DNA of 64,000 nt from positions 3,162,001-3,226,000 of the forward strand of contig CM082591.2 of NCBI GenBank assembly GCA_040954595.2. The letters run 5' to 3'. Within the stretch, counting starts at the first letter, position 1; every line of letters starts with the position of its first letter. Positions 1-11,400 of this stretch are shown one piece after another. The notes beneath the pieces were generated by a model. The model made no database searches. It was given only the letters and a program-made list of their open reading frames with translations, and was not told where the DNA came from. Made by a program: the position numbers and the translations under genes. The stretch is from Balanoglossus misakiensis (taxonomy: Eukaryota > Hemichordata).

Positions 1-83
1 ACTGTGTTAGTGGTCGCCTCTATATAGTGAGAGCTTGTCTATAGTGGTCACTTTGTTGCAGTCTTAGATGAAGCTACACTCAC

Positions 84-703
84 CATTAATTAAACTCTCC
101 TTGTACATCAAGTCATCGACTCTGTACTGTTCAGCCAGTCTGGCCGAAATGTCGCTCAGCTGTTCTCGCGTGAATGACATTGTTCTACGTCTGCCGGGGC
201 TCGGACCAGCCGATTCTTTGGTGCTCCCTTCAGATGTTTTCTACAAGAAATACATCGCGGATTCGTCAAGGTAGACGCATCTGAGTCATCATCATCATAA
301 TTATCATCATCATCGCCACTACCACCACCACTACCATCCTGATCACCACCATCTTTGTCGCCATAGCTAAACAACAAAACACGAATTGGTAGCGAAATAT
401 TTACCTTATTAAAGGATTTCTTCGGTGGTTTAACATATTCCTTGAGGAATGCCGGCTCAGCATCAGGGTCAATCCGCCAAAGATGACCTTTGCCGTGACC
501 TTTTCCTCCTTTCGTAAACCCTCCATTGAGGGACAGGTTGTGACGAATTGAATTCTGTAGGTGATAACGAAAAAGACATGTGAATATTTGATAATTTCTA
601 GATTAGTCCGTGGTGCAGCAGTGTAGTTACAAAGCAACGGAGTTAGTTAACGTACCTTCCAATTTCCGCTATCCTTGCTCTTGAAATATGGATATGAACG
701 TCT

Positions 704-791
<88 letters not shown>

Positions 792-3522
792 CAGAGAGAC
801 AGACAGAGACAGAGACAGAGACAGATAGACAGAGAGAGAGACAGAGAGAGATACAGAGACAGTCAGTTTGTTCATAGGGGAACAGCGAATACAGTAAATG
901 CAGGAGAAATTTTTCAGTGATTCTAATTGAACGCGTTTTCAGCAGGATAACTCACTGTAAGTATTTATATATCTCCGACACATTCATCGGTCCCTCTTCT
1001 TTCAAAGCTTCGTAGATCAGAGATGAGAAACTTCGACTCGGTCTTGTGCCAATGGCGTTCAAAGCTGATTTGGATTTCCTCGCTCGAGAGGTCTTCACGT
1101 CACTATGGAAACGGAACTTCGGGAGGGAGAATGTCACTCTGGTGCCAGTGCTCTTCTTGCTGACGTCAGGTTTGGTTTCGGTTTCTGGCGTCGTCGTTTT
1201 GTCGTCAGCGGACGTCGACGTGGGCTCGTTCTGGGGAGACTCTTTCTCGCTCGTGTTGCTCTCGGGTTTATCCGTAGAGGAGCCGTCTGTAGTGCTAGAT
1301 TTCGTGCATTCTCCTTCACTGGTTGGTTCTAAGGATGCTTGACTCGCCGCATTTGACAAAACTGCAGAAATAACAAACTTAGTGCAATGTGGTTGTTGTA
1401 GAACGGAGAATTCACGTGTAATGCACCGTAGTTATCATCATGGCTGGAAAGTTGACCAATATTGGCCGACATTGACACCTACAGCCAAATTTCGCGTGGA
1501 GAAAAATATACTAGCATTTTGCTTACCTGTCTGGCCTGTGATGTCACAATTTGAATCCAGCTTCGGCAAATTTTTCGGTATGCGCAACGATGCCAACCAC
1601 GTGAGACTGCGCAGATCGGCATCAATCTCGGCCTCACCGCCATCGTCGAAGCTGTCGCCGGTCCAGTCGTCGTCATCCACCCATTCACCCTCGCTTGCCT
1701 CGTCAGTCTCGCTGTCGTCAGCCTCGTTCCCAGGACCCGCGCTTTTGGTTGACGACCCAGGAGTGTCGGACCCATTGACATGTCTTCCCGGCGAGGACTT
1801 GTCGCTAAGCAACTGTAGATTGCCTATACTTTCAGTTTTCACACCAATCCCCTTCTGTGGGGAGTTTGGCACACAATTGGCGAATATTGTTTTCTGCACA
1901 CCTCTGTCAACGCCATCACTCCCGTTTATGAACTTTTCGCTTTCACGATGCGTTAATATTTTCTCAGTCGTTTTCTGTAGCGATGTGACGATGTTAGCAG
2001 TTTTCAGCGGCGTTTGGTTGGTTTCTGTTTTAATTTGCCGCATCGGTTGCGAAGCCGGGAATTTATGTACAATCGGCGCCAGAGCAGGAAGCATTCTATC
2101 AGACGAATTTTGACAACTTGCCGCAGAAACTGGCCGTTTTGATTGAGAAGTTGCCGGTTCGTCGTTCGTTTGCTTTGTTGCAGTAACCGTCATGAGGTTG
2201 GGGATCTTCTGCAGGACGATGTAATTCTGACTTGTTCGGGGCTGGTTTTGTTGATGGTCGAGAACTTTGCTCGTGACCAGTGGACCTAATCTTCCCGCGA
2301 AACACTGCGCGTTCCCTTTCTGATTGGGCAAAAGTTGGGAGTAGACATTGCCCGGGAGTGGCACCGCGTACGAGGCCAACCCCGGCTTCAAATTGGCCGG
2401 ATGCCCCTGTAGAATATGGTAGACTTGTGTCGGTATGCCGCCGTTTGCAGACGTCATGATCAAGTTCTTCTGGGAGATATTGGGTCTTACGGGACTGAGG
2501 TAGAAGGATTGAGGGAGCGGCGCGTTGTTCGTCGTTGAGGGCTGTCGCATTGGTTGCGTTGGTGTCGGATTTTGTGGCACGGACTTTGCGGGTGACGGTG
2601 AAAATTTGGGCTGTGATGCAAGTTGATGGCGGTCGCATTTATCATTGTTTGGCTCACATTTTGATCCATTTACTTGTGTGGTTGCTTTTTTTGGCAATGG
2701 TTCTGATTTTGCATGCAAAGTTGCGTCGCCAACCTTGAAGTTTGATGATCCATGATCGCCAGAAACACCATCGACATTTTTGTTCGGATTGGCCGAAGCG
2801 ACGTTCGTTTCAGAAGAAGTCGTTTTCGTGTCAGCGCTTTGATCGGTGTGGCCACTCGAGTCGTCTGATGGTTTTGACACATCGGGGGTTGTTTCCTGGG
2901 ATTTGGTGGTCGGATTCGTTCTTTCGTTTCCATGGACACTGGACCCCTCAAGGATGACGGAAGATGCGACAGACTCGGTGACCTCGTCCCCGCCAGACGA
3001 ATCGCCATCCCCGTCATTGCAGTTCGGCCTCTTTGGATCAGACTTGACCTGATCGGTGCCTGGTGTAAACTCACCATTGCGAATCGCGTGACTTCTCGCG
3101 TTAATTTCGCAGATTTTGAACGACCGTCCGCGTCCGATAGATTTCGTCGTGACGGATACGCCATCTTCATCCCCGCAACCCCCAGTGCTTCTAAAGATGA
3201 AACCTGGTTCGTGGACACCATTCTCTTGACTGGCATCAACGTTACGATGCACGGCGTTGGTACAATGATGACCGTCGCCGGCAGGCCCCGGGTCGGAGGG
3301 GGTGCCCTCCCCAAGATCGGTGACCGATCTCACATTTTCTATCTTTATTCCGTAGGGCCGTGATGTCAGCTTTGCATCCGTCGCCAGATGAGGAATATTC
3401 CCGTCTTCAGCACAGTGGCCAGCGGAGGATCCTTTGGTTGTTTTACCAGCCATTTCGCAATTTCTGCCAACAAGCGTCGACTCCAACCTGTCGTAGGCGT
3501 TGTCCATCGTAACAAGATGCAT
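84..3522 (-). CDS. Forkhead-box transcription factor, FoxN/R-like, partial (3' end off the window)
   Basis: Coding exons on the minus strand: 3522-1527 (exon probably begins at an acceptor at 3535), 1361-956, 701-656, 554-405, 240-84. The last ends at a GT donor and the gene continues leftward. Phases join cleanly and give about 918 codons so far. The long first part is Ser/Thr/Gln/Asn-rich and low in complexity; near its end is an acidic stretch followed by SLTWL, reminiscent of the (L)TSLNWL motif upstream of the forkhead in FoxN proteins. The forkhead is split over three exons: SFSSLIYEAL and VSEIYKYLQ, then SYPYFKSKDSGNWK, then recognition helix NSIRHNLSLN, a Gly/Lys-rich wing (KGGKGHGKGHLWRIDP) and VKPP. 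It should bind DNA in the nucleus. The helix-1 region lacks the usual KPPYSY, so the subclass is uncertain. I start at ATG 3522; 3507 is an alternative. The family is clear, the subclass is inference. Confidence 0.85.
705..864. repeat. (GA)n / (GACA) microsatellite
   Basis: About 78 bases of pure GA followed by GACAGA-type interruptions. On the minus strand this is a (TC)n tract that runs straight into the CAG acceptor (702-704) of the third forkhead coding exon, so it serves as that intron's polypyrimidine tract. Confidence 0.95.
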
Positions 3523-4526
3523 TATTGCTTCGCTCCTGCACAAGAGTAGGCCTATATGATGTTACACAGCCAACTTGAAGTTGTGGTAATTTATATCACG
3601 TGAACATTTCTGCAGAGAATAACCCACTGAAATACATCCTGTTGAAGTTTTGCGTGGTAAACCGAAATCAAACTCACTGTTAAAGTAGAAAAAAGAAAAT
3701 TTTATATCACTTACCGTCTTGTGTCAGTGTTTCCCAGAGCGAACTGAACATACCACAAAATAGAATACGGACACATGTCCGTTGCGTTCGCACTGCGCGT
3801 TCTTAAGACATGGCATACGCGCGCGTCGACCAAGTCACATGGTTTTTAATATACTCGATATCTCCACTGGTTTATATTTTATAGTTCTGGTTGAAAACTA
3901 GCGCATGTAGGCCTAAAACATGTATAGTAGCCTGAATACGTTTTAATGATGTACTTTAGTCTGTAAGTCAAATTGCGAAAACAACGCAGCAACATATTGT
4001 TTGTTGGCCTACACCTTTCCGAAAAGTTTTCTTTTTCAACTGCGAATAGACAATTCCTCACAAAATTTGCAGTTTTTACTCTTCAATTTCATTTTTGATT
4101 TCGCGCTTTAATTATTCATACGCGTCTAACAGGTGTGTCGATTGTATTACTCTGTTTGAACAAGCAAGTTTCTTTTTAATATGCAAATCAATCCTTGAGG
4201 GCACGAGACCGATCTCTTTGTTGTTGCCGCTGACGGACGCCGCTCAGAGATCAAAGGCTTCTTCCGGTAATAATATAACAATTAAACGTAAATTAACTAG
4301 AATGAAATACTCATGAGTCACAGCAATGAAAATACGTTAAAATCCTCCCGAATGAACTTGATTCTTACATGTACAATACATTTACGTTGTCAAATGTGTC
4401 TACACAGGAAAATAATAATAGTAAAACCACTTCCGGTATCTACGGAATGTCTTTTCACAATGCATTATGGGAAGGAAGCTCAAAACAAGATGGCGGCTAT
4501 TTCTGTCCGGGCGATCTCATAATTTG
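3523..4526. promoter_or_regulatory. Divergent promoter region of the Fox gene and PHRF1, with probable 5' UTR exons
   Basis: No coding gene is seen here. On the minus strand a good donor (AAGACG|GTAAGTG, exon end at 3715) suggests a non-coding first exon for the Fox gene, spliced to the acceptor at 3535. On the plus strand ETS-type ACTTCCGGT lies at 4429-4437, with a second TTCCGGT at 4262-4268, and a YY1-type AAGATGGCGGC at 4488-4498. A donor after 4526 (TTTG|GTAAGA) is followed by an acceptor TTTTTAG just upstream of the PHRF1 start (near 5466), so 4480-4526 is probably the end of the PHRF1 non-coding first exon. Transcription starts cannot be placed from sequence alone. Confidence 0.5.
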
Positions 4527-5495
4527 GTAAGATTTTTTTTTCTAAATACACTGTCATTTTAACTGTTTTAACATTTCGGAATACGATCGCATGATATTTA
4601 CAGGTTCTCTCGACCGATTCATGCCACGCATTTTCTACTTTATGTCATATTTAAGTCAAGAGCAGCCTAGGAAACGCGGTTCGTCTGTCACTTTGATGGA
4701 GTTGCTTGACCCCGCTGTTTGTAATTAATTTCTCTACGCGCTAATTGAGTTGACTGAGGCCAGGCCACCGAAATTTGTCACGACGCCGGAATATATTCTA
4801 TCTGAAACGACAGAGGTTGTTCCCATCTGTTTCACACGGACAACCTCTTCCCCCTTACAAGAATTTGACAGTTTTCCCAGTAGCGTCAAGATAAACGAAA
4901 TGTACATTTCAAACACCAGAAATTGACACTTACGGCGCTCGTGTGTAACATACGAGGTTACTTTGTATTCCACGAACGCCTTCATTCTGATTTCATGTAG
5001 AAGTTAGAATTTGATTAGTTTAGCAATAACTACAAGGTTATCGCCGCGATTACATCACTGAAGTCGGCATTTCATGATACGTCTTGCTTATTTCCACCCG
5101 ACGTATGTATCGGGCGGGCGTCGACCCCGCGATGCAAAACAAAACGACGCCCTTCCGAGTTCCGTATGTGTACGCGTGTGTAGCTTCTGTGTTGTGATAA
5201 CCGAATGTATGATGATAGGCGCTCCGATTTACACACCATGCGTCTTAACGTACAGAAACTGTTCATTTGTTTATCGATGAGACTTATAGAAATGTATTTA
5301 TATTGTTTTTCCCATAGTGGTAAACAGATATCATGTTTGTCTCACCTGTTCACTATACACTATACAAATCTACAACACAATATGTTCATAACCCATTACT
5401 GTAATGTGACCAATGATTGCAATAAATGCCCTGAAAAGTTGTCTCTTTGACCCCTGTTGTTTTTAGTTTGATTGATCTGGTGAATGAATACCGCC

Positions 5496-8400
5496 ATGGC
5501 AGACAAGGAAGAAACCACAGACGAGCTGAATCCGCCGCTCGAATTCGGCGACTCGGGAAGGGGACCCCCCAAGGGCAAGAAACGCAAAATTGTCGAGGAG
5601 CAATCCCCGTTCGAGAGCGACTCGGAATCAGACGAGGATGCGGGGGAAGATTCCGGGAGTGATTCCGCGAGCAAAGTGAAGAAACAGAAATTTGAAGAGG
5701 AGGTTAATGATAAAGAACCAGGAGATGATGAAGAAAGAGAAGATGATGTGGATGGCAGTGATGATGATGATGATGAGGAGGAGGAGGATGACAAAGGTAT
5801 ACTAATATTTAATCATTTATTGTGATGGCCATAATTGCTGGTGTATCATAAGTTTAGTGTAGTTTAATTAGGAAAACCATGTTGTGTGGGAAACCAACAG
5901 TTTTGTTATTTTACAGAAGAAGGAGATGAATCAGAAGATGAAGATAGTGATGATGATGGTGAGGAGGAGGATGGAGAAGAAGATGATGAAATTGAAGAGG
6001 AGGATGTTGAAGGTGAAGAAGGAGGTAAGATATTCGTAGATTCAATAAAACACTGTTTACAATTAATGGCATATAATCCCAGTATATCAGTGATTGGGAA
6101 GTCTGAAAACACCAATGTGCCAATGGCCCCATCCCAGCCAAAATGAATGGGCCATTTTGAACTTCAATGAGACATTCAAAATTTGTAATGAGCCCTACAG
6201 TATCGACAAAAAATCGAATGAAATTTAGATGCAAAATATCATCAGTTCAAAATTGTTTATATTGTCATTTACATGTCTATATAACATGTGTTTATCAGTC
6301 GAAGTCAGTGGAAATAGTCAGACATTTTGATGTAGATTTTGCCTGGGTTATACTAAAACCATACTCATTAATTGAAGAAGGGCTGTACAGGAACAAGTTT
6401 GAAAACAATGATTGCTATTTTTCTCACTTGACTGGATAACACAATAGCATGCAAGGGGACGAGCAAAAGTGAGCAAAAGCGAAGATTTTATGCTTGATAA
6501 AATCCACAAATTGATGATGGAAACGACAGTCTTGCTGCTGAAAAGAGATGCCTTCCTTTTATGCTTCTTTTTGACTCAAAATCGACATCACGGGTGTCTG
6601 CCGTCTGCTATCCTGTGTGCAAGTATTTTGCAGACGCGTTCGAACGCATGGCATGACCTCCAACAAAAGTTGCTACATCTTTCGTCAAGTTTAGATAACT
6701 TGTTGCGATCGGTAGGCTGAGCTGCGTTACTTGTTGCAATTTGTACGTGTTACTATGGGCACCATAAAATGAGGCTATTTATAGGACGCCTTGATGGCAT
6801 TATAGGCGAGGATGCTAAACAAAATTTTTTTTCCTAAGTATTTCGGACTCAAATTTCAATGCGCACTTCGGGCGCAAAGTAACAAATTTCAATGCGTCAC
6901 TTTTCAGTTCAATGCGACTATGGCGCAGGGCGCGTTGACTTCCCAATCACTGGTATATCCGATTTTTTTTCTGGGGAGAACAATATCCACATTGTTACAA
7001 GCAAAGTGTGGTTTGTCTGTACATCTCTATAGATGGAGATTCACAAGAAGACAGTGATGAAGAAGAAGAAGATGGCGACAGTGATGAGGATGGAGAGGAA
7101 GATGATGATGAGGAGAAATGTGATGAGAACGCAGAATATTTATCGGATTCTGAAGCAGAGAAGTGTCCTGTGTGCTTAAATTCCTTTGAGGAGCAAGACG
7201 TTGGATGTCCAGAGAGCTGTGATCATACGTTCTGTTTGGAATGCATTCTGGAATGGTCCAAGGTGAGTATATATATAACGTTGGGAGCATAGGTAAACAG
7301 CATAGGGAAGTTAGTACATTTTATGGACCAGCTTCTGTACCAATCCCAGCATGTAATTAATTCCTCCTGTTTGTCTGTCTTTGCCGAATTACAGAACGTT
7401 AATACATGTCCAGTAGACCGGCAGCTGTACCACTCCATCCTGGTCAGAAATTCCTACCATGGATCTGTTGTACGGCGCATCGAAGTTGACGATCGTAACA
7501 TGGAGGAGGGCGAAGAAGAGGACGACGAGGCAACATACTGCGAGGTGAGTTAGGATGAATGACTGCAGTTATTGCAGTGGGGAGAATTGATTTTACATCC
7601 AATGTATTTTTTTATTGCATAGTTAATTATCCCCGCTACAATACGAATGTCATGATAGGTAACCAGCAGGCTAAAAATAAAATGCAATATGTCTTTTACA
7701 TGTTTTGTCTATAACAAGTTTTGTTTGAGCCCCACACTGTCTTTTTAAATATGGCATTGAAAATCTAAATTTATCAGTACTGGAGTACTGAAATAAATCC
7801 CAATTGTTATCAAAAGAACCTGGAAAAAATAGTATCCAACTTAGCAATGTCCAGCTGTTTGATTATGATGTGTTTGTTCATGACAGGTTTGTGGAAGATG
7901 CGATAGGGAAGATCGTCTCTTGCTCTGTGATGGGTGCGATGCTGGCTACCATTGTGAATGCCTGGACCCTCCATTGAATGCCATCCCCGTTGAAGAATGG
8001 TTTTGTCCAGAGTGTGCAGTTGAAAATACAACAGGTGCGAACTTATACTAATAGAGAAGTTTTTACTCTCAAGGGTTAACCCTATCACCCCATTTCCCTC
8101 TTTAGAGGTCCAACCTTACCAATTAACCATGAATATTGTCAATTAAATATTTTCGCATCTCTGTTCATTTTCCTGTATTCCAGAATTAGGCGAGACTATC
8201 AGCACTGACGAAGATGAAGTCGTACATCTGATTGACGATGACACTCCAGATTTGTCCATGCCGCGTTTTCGGCAGAGACCGATCCGGGTCATTGCCCGGA
8301 CAAGAGTCAGCGAGCGTGTCCGGGCGAGTGTTCAGAGAGCCCGGGAACAGGCCAGGAGAGTGGAAGAATTAGTTGCACAGGTGGGCCAACCTCTATAAAG

Positions 8401-11400
8401 ACTTTACTGTGTAAAACTGTCTAACTGAAAGCACCAAAAATATTTTAAATGTCCATATCATGTATGGATCCCTTCCTTTACCCTTTGAACCTGGCTTGGA
8501 AGAAATCTTGTTAATGTCATAGGTCATATGGGGTCAAGGTGCAAAGTACTAAGGTCATGTGGTACTAGTGTTAAGTTACCTCTGGTCAGTTAACTTGTAT
8601 ATGTGACTGTGATTGAATTGTATCATTTGAACAGGCACCTAGTGGCAGAAGGAGAACTTCCACAAACACAGACGGATCCAGGTCTAGATCAAGATCAAGA
8701 TCAGCAACAACTCCAGCAGCCTCTGCAGGCACATCAACATCAACAACAACAAAGCGAAAACCAAAAACCACACGGAAAACAACCAGGAAAAGGAAAACCC
8801 CAACAAAGAAACGAAGGAAAACACGGAAGAGGAAAACCACACGGAAGAAAAAGACCACCGGCACCACCACCGGAACCAAAGGAAAGACCAGGAAAAGGAG
8901 GAGGAAACGGAAAACGAGGAAAGGAAAATCGAAGACAACGAGGAGAAGAACCAGCAAAGTCAAAGCTGTGAATCCGACGACAGTGCGGGGAAGGATCGCT
9001 ACTAGATTAGGACTAGTAAAACCCAGGACAGGAAGCATGGTGCCCGATGTCAGAGGTCACTTGGCGAGGTCCCTGGATTACCAGAGGAGTGAGATTGGTG
9101 TGGCTTCTCTGTCGATGATGGGGGAGAATATACTCGGTGGTGATCAGTAAGTTTTGTCTTGTGTGTCTGGTTCATAGTGAAATTTGTCTGTTTTTTTCTG
9201 TACATACAAATGTTAATTTACATTGTATTTTTATCTTCAAGCGTTGAACCCAGCACAAGTGCCCAGCATGCAACAGTGTCAGCTGCAGCAAGGAGACATG
9301 GGAAGACCCTTTCCAAATCAGCTCTGAGTTCACACAGACCAGTAGCCAGGCCCTTGGCAAGGCACAAGTAAGTCCTACATATATTACTACGTCTGGCTGC
9401 ACACCTATGAAATATATGATGTCTGTTTTTGCATTTGCATAGAACTGGCTTGAAGTACTACACACATAAACATCCATTGTGGAATTTTGAAAAGATGTTT
9501 ATGACAATCTTTAGGTCAGCCTTAGCATAAAAATATGATACAACAGAATGCTTGCTCATAGAAGTAATAAATGTTTCTGATGTTTGTTACAGGGATGACA
9601 GAGCAACTGAAACAACCTGTATATCATCCCCACCTGTGTTAGACTTATTGGGCAGCATCATGCATGGACAGACACTACTGCACATGTCCAGTAGCAACGT
9701 TACTATCAGCAGAGATGGATCCCTGAAAGCAAATATGCCGACAGGTAAGAGTTCTGTTGGTTGATTGGCTGATTTTTGCATATATGTATCCTAAGAGGAT
9801 AGGTTAGCCAATAGAAATCATTGTAATGCAGTTTTGTTTCATGCCATCAATTGTCATAATTTCTTCTGTAATGGTAAATTTGCTGTATGTATTTGCCAAC
9901 AGAGAGTTTGAAGAAGCCACCTGCAAACCAGTCCAAAGATATGCAACCAAGTCAGAACACTCAGGACTCAGTCAACACCCCAGAGGAGAATGGTTGTGAG
10001 GGTAACTCAAGAGAGGCATCCGGCTTGGGAGACGGTGGTTCTAGCTCTGTGCAGGAAAGTAAGGAAAACAGGGTCTCCAGTAACCAAGAAACAGAGATCA
10101 AGATTTCAGATGGAGATGATGTAGAGATGAAAGACAATGATGATGATCTCCAGGGATGTTGCGAAGATGGCGTGGAAGTGAATGAAAGTGATAAGGAAGA
10201 TGAAGAAGGTGAAAATAAAGATGAAAATGAGGAAGAGAGTTGTGACAATGATGGAGAGATTGGTGGTGCGTCAGACGGAGACGAGAACCTGCTTTTCAAG
10301 GGTTTCGATGTCGAATCCGTGGATTTGGAGATCGATGAAGATAGGGTGAGTGGACAGGAGGAGCAGGGTGAGGATGGTGTGTTGGAAGATGGTGCTGGCG
10401 ATGAGGTGAAAAAGGTCGAAGAGAACAACGGTGAAGATGTGCAAATGGAGGCTGGGCAAGATGACAGCAATGGGGCTCTCAGCGATGCAAAGGATGTTGA
10501 AGGTGATGATGGTTCAGAACATAATTTGAATGCTGCTGTAGAAGATGGACAGGGTGACAGTGGAGACGAGGATGGTGATGGGGAAAGGGAACAAAGTGGG
10601 GAGGGCGAGCCAAGTGATGGAGAAGATGGGGATGAAGCAAGGAAAAGTCTTGAAGCAGTAACTGACGATGAGGAGGAGAATGTGGTGGATGCATCAGGGG
10701 AAAATGGTAGTGATGTTCAGGAAGAGACGACAGGAGTTGAACCTGTGGAAGAGGAGGAGGAGGAGGAGGATGGAAAAGAACATGATGAGCAGGAAGAGGA
10801 AGTTGAACACGAAGGAGAAAAGGAAAGTGATGTTGAAGATGGGGAGGATGGAAACATTGAGGGCGTGGCCAGTGAAAATGAAAGTGTTGGAAATGATGCC
10901 AGGGAAGGCGATGAAGAGGCAGTGTCTTGGAGTCCACAGAGCAGGGGAGAGGAAGGCGGAGAACATGAGATAATTGAAAGCGAGGAGTTGGTGACAGTCA
11001 GCGATGCAGGGTACAGTGAACAGGATGAAAATTGGGATGAGAGTGTGAAGGATGAGCAAGAAGAGCAGGATGAGGAGGGCGGGAGTGGTGAAGAGAACGA
11101 TGCGGTAACTCCGGGTGATGAGGAGCTGGAGGACTCTGAGGGTGCTGTATCCAAAGAAGAAGAGGAAGCAAGTGACAGGGAGGAGAGAGCTGACGAGGAT
11201 GACTTGAAGGAGGAGGGAGAGATGGATGAAGAAACAGAGGTTAAGGACAGAAGCAAGAAGGTTGATGTGAAAGATAGAAAGAGAAAGAGGCACAACGAAG
11301 ACTGGGAAGCAGAAGAGGGTGAAATTGTCGAGAGGAGGGATGAAAGGCGCAGTCGGAACAGCAAAGATAAACAACGAAGGAACAGAAGCAGAGTTATTAA

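Noticed and set aside
1382-2113. Plus-strand open frame of 243 codons
   Set aside because: It is antisense to the large forkhead-gene exon and has low-complexity Ser/Pro content explained by that exon; no domain or splice context of its own.
3879-4061. Small open frames between the Fox gene and PHRF1, including 4095-4522
   Set aside because: Short, no recognisable domain, no consistent splice sites, and located in the promoter region.
6167-7057. Plus-strand open frames in PHRF1 intron 2
   Set aside because: No similarity recognised and the PHRF1 exons on either side join in phase without them; the intron otherwise shows nothing notable.
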